NCBI RefSeq assembly: GCF_028553745.1
Contig: NZ_CP067129.1
Location: 2,028,501 to 2,092,500, forward strand
DNA length: 64,000 bases
From: Paracoccus seriniphilus
GTDB taxonomy: Bacteria > Pseudomonadota > Alphaproteobacteria > Rhodobacterales > Rhodobacteraceae
Reading direction: 5' to 3'
How positions within the stretch are numbered: position 1 is the stretch's first letter; every line of letters begins with the position of its first letter. A program made the position numbers and the translations under genes. The notes under the pieces were generated by a model. It saw only the letters and a program-made list of their open reading frames with translations. It was not told the DNA's origin and made no database searches. Shown here one piece after another: positions 19,116 through 30,334 of this stretch.

Positions 19116-20999
19116 ATGCCCGACGGGTGTGGCGATATTGACCGCGGCAAATCCGATTCCGCCTTGGCGACGAGCTGGCTTGATTTGCGCATTCTGGCGA
19201 CCTCTGACCTGCATATGCAGGTGCTGCCCTATGATTATTATGCCGACAAGCCGGGCGGGCAACCGGGAATGGCCCGGATATCCTCACTGATCGACATACG
19301 CCGGAAAGAGGCACGCAACTGCCTGCTGTTTGACAATGGTGATATCTTTCAGGGCACGCCAATGGGCGATTTTCTGGCACGCAGCCCTGCGGGCACAAGC
19401 CATCCGGCAATCGAGGCGATGAATATCCTTGGATATGACGCGGCGGCGCTGGGGAATCACGATTTCAACTATGGATTGCGTTATTTGCGTGCGCTTTCCA
19501 GCAAGGCGCGCTTCCCGTTTCTTGCTGCCAATCTGCATGTCCGAAACGGGCCGGGCTTCAAACCCTACACGATCCTGCGGCGCAACCTGATTGACAGAAG
19601 CGGCATCGAACATCAGCTTTCGATCGGCGTCATCGGCTTGCTGCCCCCACAAACTGCGGCATGGGACACACAGCTCGCCGGTCAGGTCGAATGCCTCGAC
19701 ATCCTGGAGACAGCGCACCGCATCCTGCCACGGATAAAGGCCGAAGGTGCCGATATCATCATCGCGCTGGCCCATAGCGGCATCGGAAGCATCACATCGG
19801 GACCGGGCAGCGAGAATGCCGCGGCTGCACTGGCCGCCGTGCCGCAGATCGACGTCGTCATTGCCGGGCACGCACATCAGGTCTTTCCCGGACCGGATAT
19901 CGCCGCACGGCTCGGCATCGACCCGGTTCTGGGCGCACTTTCCGGCAAGCCTGCCGTCATGCCCGGGGTCGGCGGCTCGCATCTGGGCCGGATCGACCTG
20001 CGACTTTGCCGCAAGGAGGGGCAAGGATGGCAGGTCTCGGGCTTTCTGACCCGCGCCGAAGCGGTCCCACAGGATATGCCCGTCGACAGGCGCATCATGG
20101 CAGCGGCCAGTGCCGCGCATCATGCCACGCGCCGCCGCCTTGGCGGGCGGGTCGGCCATTCCAGTTCGGCAATCTTCAGCCATGGCGCGTTGCTGGGTGC
20201 CGATCCCGGATTGCGACTGATCAACATGGCGCAGATGTGGTATGTCCGCCAAAGACTGTCGCGCGGAAGAAACCGCGACATTCCGGTGCTCTCGGCCGCA
20301 GCGCCCTATCGGGCCGGAGGTCGGGGCGGGCCGAATTTCTATACCGATATTCCGGCCGGCCCCCTGCGCCTGCGCAACCTGTCGGATCTTTATTGCTTTC
20401 CCAACCGCATCTGCGCACTGAAGATCACCGGCGCGCAGCTGGCCGACTGGCTGGAGCGCACCGCGTCGCTGTTCCGGAGAGTCAACCCCGGTCAGAAGGA
20501 TGTACCCTTGGTCGACCCGGATTTCCCCGCCTATAATTTCGACCTGATCTCAGGAATTTCATGGCAGGTCGACCTGTCCCGTCCTGCCCGGTTCCATGCT
20601 GATGGTCGGCTTGCCGATCCCGCAGCTTTTCGGGTGACAGGATTGCGTCATCGTGGTCGCGCGGTCGACCCGGACGAAGCTTTCATTCTGGCGACCAATT
20701 CCTTCCGGTTGTCGGCCTGCGGGCTGTTCGAAGACATCACGCGTCAATGTGAACTGCTGTATGAGGGGCAGGCACATACCACCGACATTCTGCGCAACTA
20801 TGTCCGACAGCGCCGTCATGTCGCGATGCAGGACAGAGGAAATTGGCAGTTTGTCCGGATGCCCGGCACCACAGCGCTGTTTCGGACCGGTCCCGGCGTG
20901 CTGAAACACCTCCATGCGCTGATCCGCCATCATGGCCGGGCAATCGAGGCCCTGGGCCGGGCCGAAGATGGTTTTCTGCGGCTTCGACTGCATCTGTGA
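19116..20999 (+). CDS. 5'-nucleotidase / 2',3'-cyclic phosphodiesterase family protein (CpdB-like)
   Basis: A 627-residue two-domain protein. The N-terminal calcineurin-like phosphoesterase domain has the metal motifs ATSDLHMQ (about residue 29), DNGDIFQG, LGNHDFNYG and VIAGHAHQVFPG. The C-terminal 5'-nucleotidase domain (about residues 350-600) includes the substrate-binding pattern LSDLYCFPNRICALKITG. It would dephosphorylate nucleotides or cyclic nucleotides. Members are usually exported, but no signal peptide is visible; the start is well supported by GAGGAGG. An upstream start could not be found, so either it is cytoplasmic or it uses another export route. Confidence 0.87.
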   Translation: MPDGCGDIDRGKSDSALATSWLDLRILATSDLHMQVLPYDYYADKPGGQPGMARISSLIDIRRKEARNCLLFDNGDIFQGTPMGDFLARSPAGTSHPAIEAMNILGYDAAALGNHDFNYGLRYLRALSSKARFPFLAANLHVRNGPGFKPYTILRRNLIDRSGIEHQLSIGVIGLLPPQTAAWDTQLAGQVECLDILETAHRILPRIKAEGADIIIALAHSGIGSITSGPGSENAAAALAAVPQIDVVIAGHAHQVFPGPDIAARLGIDPVLGALSGKPAVMPGVGGSHLGRIDLRLCRKEGQGWQVSGFLTRAEAVPQDMPVDRRIMAAASAAHHATRRRLGGRVGHSSSAIFSHGALLGADPGLRLINMAQMWYVRQRLSRGRNRDIPVLSAAAPYRAGGRGGPNFYTDIPAGPLRLRNLSDLYCFPNRICALKITGAQLADWLERTASLFRRVNPGQKDVPLVDPDFPAYNFDLISGISWQVDLSRPARFHADGRLADPAAFRVTGLRHRGRAVDPDEAFILATNSFRLSACGLFEDITRQCELLYEGQAHTTDILRNYVRQRRHVAMQDRGNWQFVRMPGTTALFRTGPGVLKHLHALIRHHGRAIEALGRAEDGFLRLRLHL

Positions 21000-21048
21000 T
21001 CTTCCGAGGGGGTTGCATCGCCCCGCCTCTCGTCATATCTGTCGCGGC

Positions 21049-21142
21049 GAGAGGTTGGCGCGGGCAAGCGCCTCGCCAACCCGGTCAGGTCCGGAAGGAA
21101 GCAGCCGCAACGAGTCCCGCTTGGGTCGCTGTCCAGCCTCTC
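21049..21142 (+). ncRNA. ffs: Signal recognition particle RNA (bacterial small type, 4.5S)
   Basis: A 94-nt hairpin RNA. The terminal stem GAGAGGTTGG (21049-21058) pairs with CCAGCCTCTC (21133-21142). The apical domain contains the highly conserved GGTCAGGTCCGGAAGG and AGCAGCC elements that bind Ffh. It lies on the plus strand behind the nucleotidase-family gene and before the convergent prs gene. It is the RNA core of SRP, which directs membrane proteins to the translocon. The exact transcript ends are estimated from the stem. Confidence 0.95.
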
Positions 21143-21230
21143 ACCCATTTCCCACCAGTTTAGATGATCCGCAGCACCGATCCCGGTCAGGGCATGGGTG
21201 CTGATTCGGCTCGGCCATTGGCACGGACAG

Positions 21231-21264
21231 GAAAAAGGGCAGGATGCCTGCTGGCCCCCTGCCC
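21231..21264 (-). terminator. Rho-independent terminator of prs
   Basis: On the minus strand GGGCAGG and CCTGCCC form a 7-bp stem followed directly by TTTTTC. It lies 26 bp after the prs stop. Confidence 0.75.
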
Positions 21265-21289
21265 CGTTTCATGACCGTTGCCGAACCAT

Positions 21290-22309
21290 TCAGATGGTCG
21301 AATACAGCCCTTCATAGATAGGCAGCAGGGTATCGGTCTCGAACAGCGAACTGACCGAAGTGCCGTTCCAGATATTCAGAATCGCCTGGGTGAACATTGG
21401 CGCGCTTGGCACGATTCGGATATTGGGTGCGGCCTTCACAGCCTCGGTCGGCTCGATCGAATCGGTAATCACCAGTGATTTCATCACCGATTTCGACACC
21501 CGCTCGACCGCCGGGCCCGAGAGAACGCCATGGGTGATATAGGCGTGAACTTCGGTGGCGCCATTATCGGTCAGCACCTGCGCGGCCTTGCACAGCGTGC
21601 CGGCCGTGTCGCAGATGTCATCCACGATGATGCAGGCCTTGCCGGCGACATCGCCGATCACGGTCATTTCCGCCACTTCCCCGGCCTTTTCGCGCCGCTT
21701 GTCCACGATCGACAGGGGCGCGCCGATACGGGCGGCCAGTTCCCGCGCACGGGCCACACCGCCAACATCCGGCGATACCACCATCAGATCGTCCATCCGA
21801 CCCTTGAAGTGATGCTGCACGTCCAGTGCGAAGACCGGAGCCGCGTAGAGGTTATCCACCGGAATATCGAAAAAGCCCTGAATCTGTGCCGCGTGAAGAT
21901 CCAGCGTCAGAACCCGGTCAACCCCGGCCTCGGTCAGCAGATTCGCCACCAGCTTGGCGCTGATCGGGGTGCGGGCCTTGGCGCGCCGATCCTGACGCGC
22001 ATAGCCGAAATAGGGAATCACCGCCGTGATGCGCGCTGCCGAGGACCGCTTCAGCGCATCGGCCATGATCAGCAGTTCCATCAGGTTGTCATTGGCGGGA
22101 TTCGAGGTCGGCTGGACGATATACATGTCCTCGCCACGGACGTTCTCATAAACTTCGACGAAGATTTCCTGATCGTTGAAACGTTCGACCCGCGCATCGC
22201 ACAGGCTGACATTCATCCCCCGGTGCATAGACATGCGTCGGGCGATCGACGTGGCAAGCGTCTTGTTCGCATTTCCAGAAATCAGCTTGGGTTCGGTCAT
22301 GACGGGCAT
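21290..22309 (-). CDS. prs: Ribose-phosphate pyrophosphokinase
   Basis: A 339-residue PRPP synthetase that makes phosphoribosyl pyrophosphate for nucleotide, His and Trp synthesis. Motifs visible are the ribose-5-phosphate/metal region [12 protein letters not shown], the flexible loop [16 protein letters not shown] and the PRPP signature [14 protein letters not shown]. Length is slightly above the usual 310-320 because of a short N-terminal extension; an internal start at the second Met ([10 protein letters not shown], 22300) is equally plausible. It is divergent from the isomerase gene and has its own terminator. Confidence 0.96.
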   Translation of the reverse strand: MPVMTEPKLISGNANKTLATSIARRMSMHRGMNVSLCDARVERFNDQEIFVEVYENVRGEDMYIVQPTSNPANDNLMELLIMADALKRSSAARITAVIPYFGYARQDRRAKARTPISAKLVANLLTEAGVDRVLTLDLHAAQIQGFFDIPVDNLYAAPVFALDVQHHFKGRMDDLMVVSPDVGGVARARELAARIGAPLSIVDKRREKAGEVAEMTVIGDVAGKACIIVDDICDTAGTLCKAAQVLTDNGATEVHAYITHGVLSGPAVERVSKSVMKSLVITDSIEPTEAVKAAPNIRIVPSAPMFTQAILNIWNGTSVSSLFETDTLLPIYEGLYSTI

Positions 22310-22394
22310 GGGGCAGGCCTTTGGCAGGATTAGTCGGATTGCACAGCCATTAGCACCGGGCTAGCCTGCGAGCAAATGAACAAGGACGGTCGTT

Positions 22395-22994
22395 ATGGCT
22401 AACATCGACTATTATCTGGGGACAATCAGCCCATATTGCTATCTGGCAGCGAACAGGCTGGAAGAAATCGCCGAAAAACACGGCGCAACCATCAATTACA
22501 AACCGGTTGACCTGTTGCAGCTGTTTTCGCGCACGGGCGGGGTCAAACCGGCGGATCGTCATCCCAGCCGCATGGAATACCGCGCGCAAGAGCTGACCCG
22601 GTGGGCCGACCATCTGAACATGCCCTTCAAGCTGAACCCGGCCTTCTGGCCCTGCAATGCGGCACCATCCTCTTATGCGGTGATCGCCGCACAGCGCGGC
22701 GGCACTGGCAATGTCGGGGCGCTTGTTCAGGGTTTCCTTCGCGCCGTCTGGGCCGAGGATCGCAATATCGCGGATGACGCGGTGATTCGCGATATCCTCT
22801 CCGCGCATGGCTTCGACCCGCAACTGGCCGATTCCGGTCTGCTGGTCGGTGCCGAAACCTATGAGCGCAATCTGGAACAGGCCGTCAATGACGGCGCATT
22901 CGGTGCGCCCTTCTATGTGGTGCGCGAAACCGGTCAGCGTTTCTGGGGACAGGACCGGCTTGATTTTCTGGACCGGCATCTGGCCAGCCTATGA
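22395..22994 (+). CDS. 2-hydroxychromene-2-carboxylate isomerase (DsbA-like, kappa-GST fold)
   Basis: A 199-residue thioredoxin-fold protein. The N-terminus IDYYLGTISPYCYLAANRLE has the SPY(C/S)Y active-site region of the 2-hydroxychromene-2-carboxylate isomerase/kappa glutathione-transferase family; the end reads FGAPFYVVRETGQRFWGQDRLDFL, also typical. The family name comes from naphthalene catabolism, but most members have other glutathione-dependent roles and no aromatic-degradation genes are nearby. Its stop overlaps the start of the hydrolase gene by 4 bp. Confidence 0.85.
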   Translation: MANIDYYLGTISPYCYLAANRLEEIAEKHGATINYKPVDLLQLFSRTGGVKPADRHPSRMEYRAQELTRWADHLNMPFKLNPAFWPCNAAPSSYAVIAAQRGGTGNVGALVQGFLRAVWAEDRNIADDAVIRDILSAHGFDPQLADSGLLVGAETYERNLEQAVNDGAFGAPFYVVRETGQRFWGQDRLDFLDRHLASL

Positions 22995-23767
22995 CCGGCA
23001 TTCATACGCGTCATTGGCCGGGCGATTCCGATCGTCCGGCGCTTGCGCTGCACTGCATGTTGGCCAGTGGCAGCTATTGGGGTGCAATAGCCAAGCGTCT
23101 GGAGCAACGGGTGGATCTGCACAGCTTCGACATGCCGGGGCATGGTCGCAGCGATGACTGGCAGCCCAAGGCCGATGACCCGGATTACCACACGGCGGTC
23201 ACGCGGATGGCGGCAAGCTTCATCAACCGCCCTCTCGATCTGATCGGCCACAGCATGGGGGCGACGGTCGCCCTGCGCATCGCTGTTGCCGCGCCAGAGG
23301 CCGTGCGCAGCCTGACATTGATCGAACCGGTGCTCTTTGCCGCCGCCGCCGACACCCAGCAAGAGGCCCGTGACCGCGAGATGGGCCACCTGATTGCCAA
23401 AGGTGAAATGGAGCAGGCCACGCGACTGTTTCTGGCCACCTGGGGTGCCCAGCCCTATGACAAACTGCCCGCAGCCATGCAGCGACAGATGTGCGACCGT
23501 ATCGGGCTGGTCCATTCTGCCGGAGAAACCCTGAGCCACGATCACGCGAATCTTCTGCGCCCCGGTGGACTGGAAGCCATAGATGCGCCGGTTCTGTTCA
23601 TTTCAGGAGAGCGCTCTCCGGCCGTGGTTCATGGCATCGCCGATGCGCTTGCCGCGCGCCTGCCCGATGTGGGGCGGGCCACTGTTCCTGCAGCCGGGCA
23701 TATGCTGCCCATCACCCATCCCGATGAAGTCGCCGGGCTGGTCGCGCTGAATCTGGACCGGGCCTGA
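22991..23767 (+). CDS. Alpha/beta-fold hydrolase
   Basis: A 258-residue hydrolase. It has the oxyanion-region start LALHCMLASGSYWG, the HG-type turn DMPGHGRSDDW, the nucleophile elbow GHSMGAT with Ser near residue 86, and a late His in AAGHMLPITHPDEV. These complete a Ser-Asp-His triad pattern. The substrate is unknown. It is translationally coupled to the isomerase gene, so both probably act on the same small-molecule pathway. Confidence 0.85.
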   Translation: MTGIHTRHWPGDSDRPALALHCMLASGSYWGAIAKRLEQRVDLHSFDMPGHGRSDDWQPKADDPDYHTAVTRMAASFINRPLDLIGHSMGATVALRIAVAAPEAVRSLTLIEPVLFAAAADTQQEARDREMGHLIAKGEMEQATRLFLATWGAQPYDKLPAAMQRQMCDRIGLVHSAGETLSHDHANLLRPGGLEAIDAPVLFISGERSPAVVHGIADALAARLPDVGRATVPAAGHMLPITHPDEVAGLVALNLDRA

Positions 23768-23777
23768 GACAGGAGAA

Positions 23778-23806
23778 GCCCTGGACCGCGGGCGGTTCAG
23801 GGCATT
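23778..23806. terminator. Hairpin between convergent genes
   Basis: GCCCTGGACC (23778-23787) pairs with GGTTCAGGGC (23794-23803) around a 6-nt loop. It lies between two convergent genes and may stop transcription from both sides; the T tract is weak. Confidence 0.5.
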
Positions 23807-24154
23807 CTACAGATCGAAATCATCTTCGTGTCGCATGGCCCCAATGGCCAACCATTCGGCACGGATCCGCGCGACCCTTGTATCTCCCCAGGTTCGAAAC
23901 ACGATCTCGAAACCTGTTGTCGTGACATTCTCCGCCGAAATATCGGCGCGCTGGTTCTGTCTGCCGTCGATATCCCACATGCCGCAGGAAACATGGACGA
24001 CCGGAGGTGCCAGGAAGGGTTTTTCGAACGAGATCTGCCTGCGCTCGGCGCGCGGCCCCGTGTCAGTCCACATGGGGCCATCGTCCTGAAATGCGGAAAA
24101 CATCAGGACACTGCCCTGCATCACGGCGACAGCGCTATGGCTGAATAATTGCAT
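23807..24154 (-). CDS. H-type lectin domain protein
   Basis: A 115-residue small protein. The start MQLFSHSAVAVMQGSVLMFS at 24154 follows a strong GGGAGG site; the longer frame to 24247 is Cys/Arg-rich and unlikely. The C-terminal half (FEKPFLAPPVVHVSCGMWDID ... FRTWGDTRVARIRAEWLAIG) matches the H-type lectin fold first known from snail agglutinin, a six-stranded sugar-binding domain. No signal peptide is seen. The sugar ligand and role are unknown. It lies downstream of the ATP synthase operon but is separated from it by a hairpin. Confidence 0.7.
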   Translation of the reverse strand: MQLFSHSAVAVMQGSVLMFSAFQDDGPMWTDTGPRAERRQISFEKPFLAPPVVHVSCGMWDIDGRQNQRADISAENVTTTGFEIVFRTWGDTRVARIRAEWLAIGAMRHEDDFDL

Positions 24155-24198
24155 TCTCGTCCCTCCCCAGCGACAGACTACAATGAGGCCTCGACAAC

Positions 24199-24234
24199 AC
24201 AAGGCCCCGGCTATCTGCCGGGGCCTTGTTTTTT
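24199..24234. terminator. Strong hairpin terminator after atpC
   Basis: A perfect 12-bp stem, ACAAGGCCCCGG / CCGGGGCCTTGT, around a 7-nt loop. The T run is better on the plus strand, but its place just behind atpC makes it the likely end of the ATP synthase operon as well, so it is probably bidirectional. Confidence 0.75.
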
Positions 24235-24261
24235 CCTTCAAACTCAACCAGCAGGCGAAGA

Positions 24262-24711
24262 TCAGTCAGGAACGCTGGCCTGGTTCGGATCCAGCCCGAC
24301 ATGTGTGCCAAGGGCTTCCATATCTGCCAGCAACTTGACCGCAGCGGCAACGAATTCTTCGCCCACGCTGCCATGCTTCTGCTCGATCGCCTTCTTCTTG
24401 CGATGTGCATCGGCCATCAGGTCGTTGAAGACTTCCTGGGTCAGTTCCTCACGCGGGTGACCGCGCTCCGCCAGCAGGCTGACGGATTCATGGTTGATTT
24501 CCGCAAAACCGCCGGTCACCGCGAACTCGCTTGGCGTGCCATCGCTGGCAAGCACCGTCACAAGCCCCGGACGCAGGGTCACGATCGTCGGCGCATGTCC
24601 GGGCATGGCGGTCAGATCGCCGTCAGTGCCCGGCAGACGCACCTCGCGCACCTGAACGGAGACGAGTCTCCGTTCGGGCGACACGAGGTCGAACTGCATG
24701 GTATCGGCCAT
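24262..24711 (-). CDS. atpC: ATP synthase epsilon subunit
   Basis: A 149-residue F1 epsilon subunit. The N-terminal beta-sandwich reads MQFDLVSPERRLVS ... GTDGDLTAMPGHAP, and the family motif for the sandwich end is present (VTGGFAEI). The C-terminal part has charged helices. It couples the gamma subunit to the c-ring and helps regulate ATP hydrolysis. It is the last gene of atpHAGDC, 9 bp after atpD. Confidence 0.96.
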   Translation of the reverse strand: MADTMQFDLVSPERRLVSVQVREVRLPGTDGDLTAMPGHAPTIVTLRPGLVTVLASDGTPSEFAVTGGFAEINHESVSLLAERGHPREELTQEVFNDLMADAHRKKKAIEQKHGSVGEEFVAAAVKLLADMEALGTHVGLDPNQASVPD

Positions 24712-24720
24712 TTTGCCCCC

Positions 24721-26160
<1,440 letters not shown>

Positions 26161-26166
26161 TTACGG

Positions 26167-27042
26167 TCAGAGCGCCTCGGCGCCCGAAATGATTTCGATG
26201 AGTTCCTTGGTGATCGCTGCCTGACGCGTCCGGTTGTATTCGGTGGTCAGCTTGTCGATCATCTCGCCCGCGTTGCGCGTTGCGTTATCCATTGCACTCA
26301 TCCGCGCGCCCTGCTCGGACGCCGCATTTTCCAGAAGCGCCGCAAAGATCTGCGTCGCGACCGAGCGCGGCAGCAAATCGGCCAGAATGGCCTCTTCGCC
26401 GGGCTCGTAATCATACAGCGCCGAAGCATCTGCCGCATCCGCCTGAGGGGCTTCGGCAGGAATGACCTGACGGGCCGTCGGGATCTGGCTGATCACCGAC
26501 TCGAACCGGTTGTAGAAGATCGTGGCGACATCGAATTCGCCCGCTTCGAACCGGTCCAGAACCTCATCCGCGATACCGCGTGCGTTTTCATATCCGACAC
26601 GCTTCACTTCGGACAGATCGACGTGATTGACGAAAACATCGCCAAAATCGCGCTTCAGCTGTTCGCGGCCCTTCTTGCCGACGGTCAGCATCGTCACATC
26701 CTTGCCCTGCCCCCGCAGCGTCTCGGCATGCTGGCGCGCCAGCTTGACGATCGAGCTGTTGAAGCCACCGGCAAGACCGCGTTCGGCGGTCATGACGATG
26801 AGCAGATGTTTCTGATCCGAACCGGTGCCGGCCAGCAGACGCGGTGCGCTTTCCGAGCCGGCCGCATTCGCGGTCAGCCCGGCCATCACCGCGGCCATAC
26901 GGTCCGCATAGGGACGCGCGGCTTCCGCGGCTTCCTGCGCACGGCGCAGTTTTGCCGCGGCGACCATTTGCATCGCCTTGGTGATCTTCCGCGTGTTCTT
27001 GACGCTTCCGATCCGGTTTTTAAGATCCTTGAGGCTGGGCAT
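26167..27042 (-). CDS. atpG: ATP synthase gamma subunit
   Basis: A 291-residue central-stalk subunit. The N-terminal helix begins [20 protein letters not shown] and the C-terminal helix includes the conserved [17 protein letters not shown] segment that turns inside the alpha3beta3 ring. The Rossmann-like middle ([14 protein letters not shown]) is present. Length fits the alphaproteobacterial type. Confidence 0.97.
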   Translation of the reverse strand: MPSLKDLKNRIGSVKNTRKITKAMQMVAAAKLRRAQEAAEAARPYADRMAAVMAGLTANAAGSESAPRLLAGTGSDQKHLLIVMTAERGLAGGFNSSIVKLARQHAETLRGQGKDVTMLTVGKKGREQLKRDFGDVFVNHVDLSEVKRVGYENARGIADEVLDRFEAGEFDVATIFYNRFESVISQIPTARQVIPAEAPQADAADASALYDYEPGEEAILADLLPRSVATQIFAALLENAASEQGARMSAMDNATRNAGEMIDKLTTEYNRTRQAAITKELIEIISGAEAL

Positions 27043-27054
27043 CTATTCCCCCTC

Positions 27055-28590
27055 TCAAGCGCGGGCGCTGTTGTATTCGTCCAACGCCGCCTTGATTGCA
27101 ACTTCCAGATCACCGGAGACCTTGCGGTCATTCTTGGTCATGTCGTCCAGAAGATCGGCTTTCTGGTTGCGCAGGAACTGCAACAGTCCATCTTCCCAGG
27201 CCACGACCTCATTCACCGGAACGTTGTCGATATAGCCCTTGGTGCCGGCATAGATGACGATGACGATTTCGGCATTGGTCAGCGGCCGGTATTGCGGCTG
27301 CTTCATCAGCTCGGTCAGGCGTGCACCACGGTTCAGCAGACGCTGGGTTGCGGCGTCAAGATCCGAACCGAACTGCGCAAAGGCCGCCATCTCGCGATAC
27401 TGGGCCAGTTCCAGCTTGACCGGACCTGCGACCGATTTCATCGCCTTGGTCTGGGCTGCGGAACCCACGCGGCTGACCGACAGACCGGTGTTCACGGCAG
27501 GGCGGATACCCTGGAAGAACAGTTCGGTTTCCAGGAAGATCTGGCCGTCGGTGATCGAGATCACGTTGGTCGGAATAAAGGCCGACACGTCGCCGCCCTG
27601 GGTTTCGATGATCGGCAGAGCCGTCAGAGAGCCCGAACCGTAATCCTCGTTCAGCTTGGCCGAACGTTCCAGCAGGCGCGAGTGCAGATAGAAAACGTCA
27701 CCCGGATAGGCTTCACGTCCGGGCGGACGACGCAGCAGCAGCGACATCTGGCGATAGGCAACGGCCTGTTTGGACAGATCGTCATAGATGATCAGCGCGT
27801 CCATGCCATTGTCACGGAAGTATTCGCCGATCGCGGTGGCCGCATAGGGGGCCAGGAACTGCATCGGAGCCGGGTCCGAAGCGGTCGCGGCAACGACGGT
27901 CGTATAGGCCATCGCACCGGTTTCTTCCAGCTTCTTGACCAGCTGGGCCACGGTCGAACGCTTCTGGCCGATGGCGACATAGACGCAATGCAGCGTCTTC
28001 ATGCCGTCTTCTTCACGACCGTTGTAGTTCAACTGGTTCAGAATGGTGTCCAGCGCGATTGCGGTCTTGCCGGTCTGACGGTCACCGATGATCAGTTCGC
28101 GCTGACCACGGCCAACGGGGATCATGGCGTCGATGGCTTTCAGGCCCGTGGCCATCGGTTCGTGAACCGATTTCCGCGGCATGATGCCCGGAGCCTTCAC
28201 GTCGGCGATGCGACGCTCGGTGGCCTCGATCGGACCCTTGCCGTCGATCGGGTTGCCCAGACCGTCGACAACACGGCCCAGCAGGCCCTTGCCGACCGGA
28301 ACGTCCACGATCGAACGCGTGCGCTTGACCGTGTCGCCTTCCTTGATGGAACGGTCGTCGCCGAAGATCACGATACCGACGTTGTCGGTTTCGAGGTTCA
28401 GCACCATGCCCCGGATACCACCGGGGAATTCGACCATCTCACCGGCCTGAACCTTGTCCAGACCATAGACGCGGGCGATACCGTCACCTACGGAAAGAAC
28501 CTGGCCAACTTCGGCCACCTCGGCCTCCTGACCGAAATTCTTGATCTGATCCTTGAGGATCGCCGAAATTTCGGCTGCCTGGATTCCCAT
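27055..28590 (-). CDS. atpA: ATP synthase alpha subunit
   Basis: A 511-residue regulatory/structural nucleotide-binding F1 subunit. The P-loop region is [13 protein letters not shown], and the conserved [17 protein letters not shown] motif is present. It starts [19 protein letters not shown]. The gene abuts the stop of atpH and precedes atpG by 12 bp. Confidence 0.98.
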   Translation of the reverse strand: MGIQAAEISAILKDQIKNFGQEAEVAEVGQVLSVGDGIARVYGLDKVQAGEMVEFPGGIRGMVLNLETDNVGIVIFGDDRSIKEGDTVKRTRSIVDVPVGKGLLGRVVDGLGNPIDGKGPIEATERRIADVKAPGIMPRKSVHEPMATGLKAIDAMIPVGRGQRELIIGDRQTGKTAIALDTILNQLNYNGREEDGMKTLHCVYVAIGQKRSTVAQLVKKLEETGAMAYTTVVAATASDPAPMQFLAPYAATAIGEYFRDNGMDALIIYDDLSKQAVAYRQMSLLLRRPPGREAYPGDVFYLHSRLLERSAKLNEDYGSGSLTALPIIETQGGDVSAFIPTNVISITDGQIFLETELFFQGIRPAVNTGLSVSRVGSAAQTKAMKSVAGPVKLELAQYREMAAFAQFGSDLDAATQRLLNRGARLTELMKQPQYRPLTNAEIVIVIYAGTKGYIDNVPVNEVVAWEDGLLQFLRNQKADLLDDMTKNDRKVSGDLEVAIKAALDEYNSARA

Positions 28591-29150
28591 TATCCGACCT
28601 CTTTCATAGCGTTCTGGAGGGAGGCGAGCTTCGAGCTGATCGAACTGTCGATCATCTGCGAGCCCATCTTGACAATCATCCCGCCGATGAGAGCTTCATC
28701 GACGCGGGTATTCAGTTTCACGGTCTTGCCGGTCTTCTTGGCAAGCGTGTCGCGCAGGCGTCCCTGCTGGTCTTCTGTCAGCGCGACTGCGCTGGTCACA
28801 TCGGCGACGATCTCGCCGCGATGTTCAGCCAGCAGGGCCTGAAGCCGCTGCACCAGCTGGGGCAGCACGAACAGACGGCGGTTCTGGGCCATCAGCTTCA
28901 GCGTGTTCGACAGGGTCGGGGAGAGCTTCATCTTCTCGACAACTGCAGAAATCGCATTGCCTTGCTGATCGCGGCTGTAGAGCGGCGATGTGATCAGATT
29001 GCGCAGATCCGCGCTGTCATGCAGCGCGGCTTCCAGATCATCAAGCTGTCGGGCCAGCGCGTCCAGCCCTCCTTCGTCATTCACGATGTCAAAGACGGCC
29101 TGCGCATAACGCCCGGCGATGCTCTGGGACATGGAAATGGAGTTGGCCAC
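28590..29150 (-). CDS. atpH: ATP synthase delta subunit
   Basis: A 186-residue peripheral-stalk subunit linking F1 to the b subunits. The N-terminal helical domain reads [18 protein letters not shown] and the C-terminal part ends [21 protein letters not shown], both typical. I prefer the GTG at 29150, which has AAAGGA at a good distance; the ATG at 29156 lies inside that ribosome site. The next Met (29132) is also possible. It is first in the operon. Confidence 0.94.
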   Translation of the reverse strand: MANSISMSQSIAGRYAQAVFDIVNDEGGLDALARQLDDLEAALHDSADLRNLITSPLYSRDQQGNAISAVVEKMKLSPTLSNTLKLMAQNRRLFVLPQLVQRLQALLAEHRGEIVADVTSAVALTEDQQGRLRDTLAKKTGKTVKLNTRVDEALIGGMIVKMGSQMIDSSISSKLASLQNAMKEVG

Positions 29151-29483
29151 GGTCATCCTTTACGGTTAGCGCAATCCCCGCTGGCGGGCCGGCCAAATGT
29201 CCGGTCAGTCGCGGGGAGCGGGTCGCGGTCGCACGGCTTTTGGAGGGCCGTCCTGAATTCTGCGGCGTCTCTAGCAGGTGATTTCATGTCGGGCAACAGT
29301 CAAGCACACGGAAATGCGAGCAGCATGGCAATCTGTGACATGGAAAATTCACGGGATTGTAACCGATTGCGTCCTGATAGCCAATCGAGGGTGCGGCAGC
29401 CTGTCGCAGCCCCGCAACATGAAAAGCCGTTCCCGGCGATGCGGCAACGGCTTCACGAAGCAGGATTCGCGCCGGGGAACGGC
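29151..29483. other. Intergenic region upstream of the ATP synthase operon
   Basis: About 330 bp with no credible gene. It must contain the promoter of atpHAGDC (minus strand). The only clear structure is the hairpin at 29424-29453 behind the GT25-like gene. Confidence 0.5.
29421..29454 (-). terminator. Terminator of the GT25-like gene
   Basis: On the minus strand AAGCCGTT and AACGGCTT pair over 8 bp, with a GC-rich 14-nt loop that can fold further. The stem ends in TTTTC. It lies about 30 bp behind the gene. Confidence 0.6.
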
Positions 29484-30236
29484 CTAGAAACCCCGCCGGA
29501 GTTCCTGACTGAAGGCTGCGCGGGCAAAGCTGCGCAGACCGCCCGCCTGATGTGCGGCGACCATGGCCGGGCTGTCTGCGGCCTGCTCGCTCCAGACATC
29601 GCGCACAGCGACTTTTCGCGGCAGCGCGTCAGACTGGACAACGCTCAGCCATTGCGGTGGTTCGACCAGCGCCGGCACCGAAACCAGCGCCCCCATACGC
29701 GCCACATCGCAGGGCCAGTCGGCCCTTGCCGCGGCGCGGGCGCTGTCGTCGTGATCCGCGGCGCTCATCTTGGCGCGATGGCTGCGCAACAGATGTGCAG
29801 CCCCCCGGGATGACAGGGCATAGGCAGAGGCAAGTCCGGTGCTGGCAGCCAGCGGGCGCAGACGCACGCCTTCACCGGCACCGCGGGTGCCCCAGCGCCA
29901 GACCCGTCCCTTGCCGTGGCACAACTGGGTCAGATTCGCATGAAGATAACCGCCGCAGGACAGGAAATCGATGAAGCCTGACGCAATCCGCGATCCGTCC
30001 TCGATGATCGTCGCTCCAGGCAAATCCTCGTTCCTGATCGCCTGCCAGGCCCGTCGATGAAGACGGGCCCGACCTCCGGCCGGAGAAGTCCCCCGCACCG
30101 TCTCCAATACACGAAACGGAATTCGATGGGATCGCAGGGTTTCGGTCAGTTGACCTTCACGGCGCTGCACCCCAGCGTCGCAGAGAATGAAAATCGGCCA
30201 GCCTTCCGATACCGTCGACACGCAAAATGCACACAT
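29484..30236 (-). CDS. Glycosyltransferase family 25-like protein (degenerate motif)
   Basis: A 250-residue protein that follows the layout of the LOS/LPS glycosyltransferase family 25. It has the start PIFILCDAGVQRREGQLTETL with IPFRVLETVRG, a middle TIIEDGSRIASGF where the family has an EDD motif, and ASAYALSSRGAAHLL in place of the typical THAY-ISRKGA region. The EDD motif reads EDG, so catalysis is uncertain. The N-terminus is not well fixed: about 15 residues precede the family start and no strong ribosome site is seen. It lies 98 bp behind the methyltransferase gene. Confidence 0.6.
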   Translation of the reverse strand: MCAFCVSTVSEGWPIFILCDAGVQRREGQLTETLRSHRIPFRVLETVRGTSPAGGRARLHRRAWQAIRNEDLPGATIIEDGSRIASGFIDFLSCGGYLHANLTQLCHGKGRVWRWGTRGAGEGVRLRPLAASTGLASAYALSSRGAAHLLRSHRAKMSAADHDDSARAAARADWPCDVARMGALVSVPALVEPPQWLSVVQSDALPRKVAVRDVWSEQAADSPAMVAAHQAGGLRSFARAAFSQELRRGF

Positions 30237-30334
30237 GACACTACACCGTTTAAAAACTTACCACTCGGTCAGTATAGGCGATTTTCCGCTTATCTCCTAC
30301 ATCACCTTATGGACAGGTATGCAGATGTTGCGAA

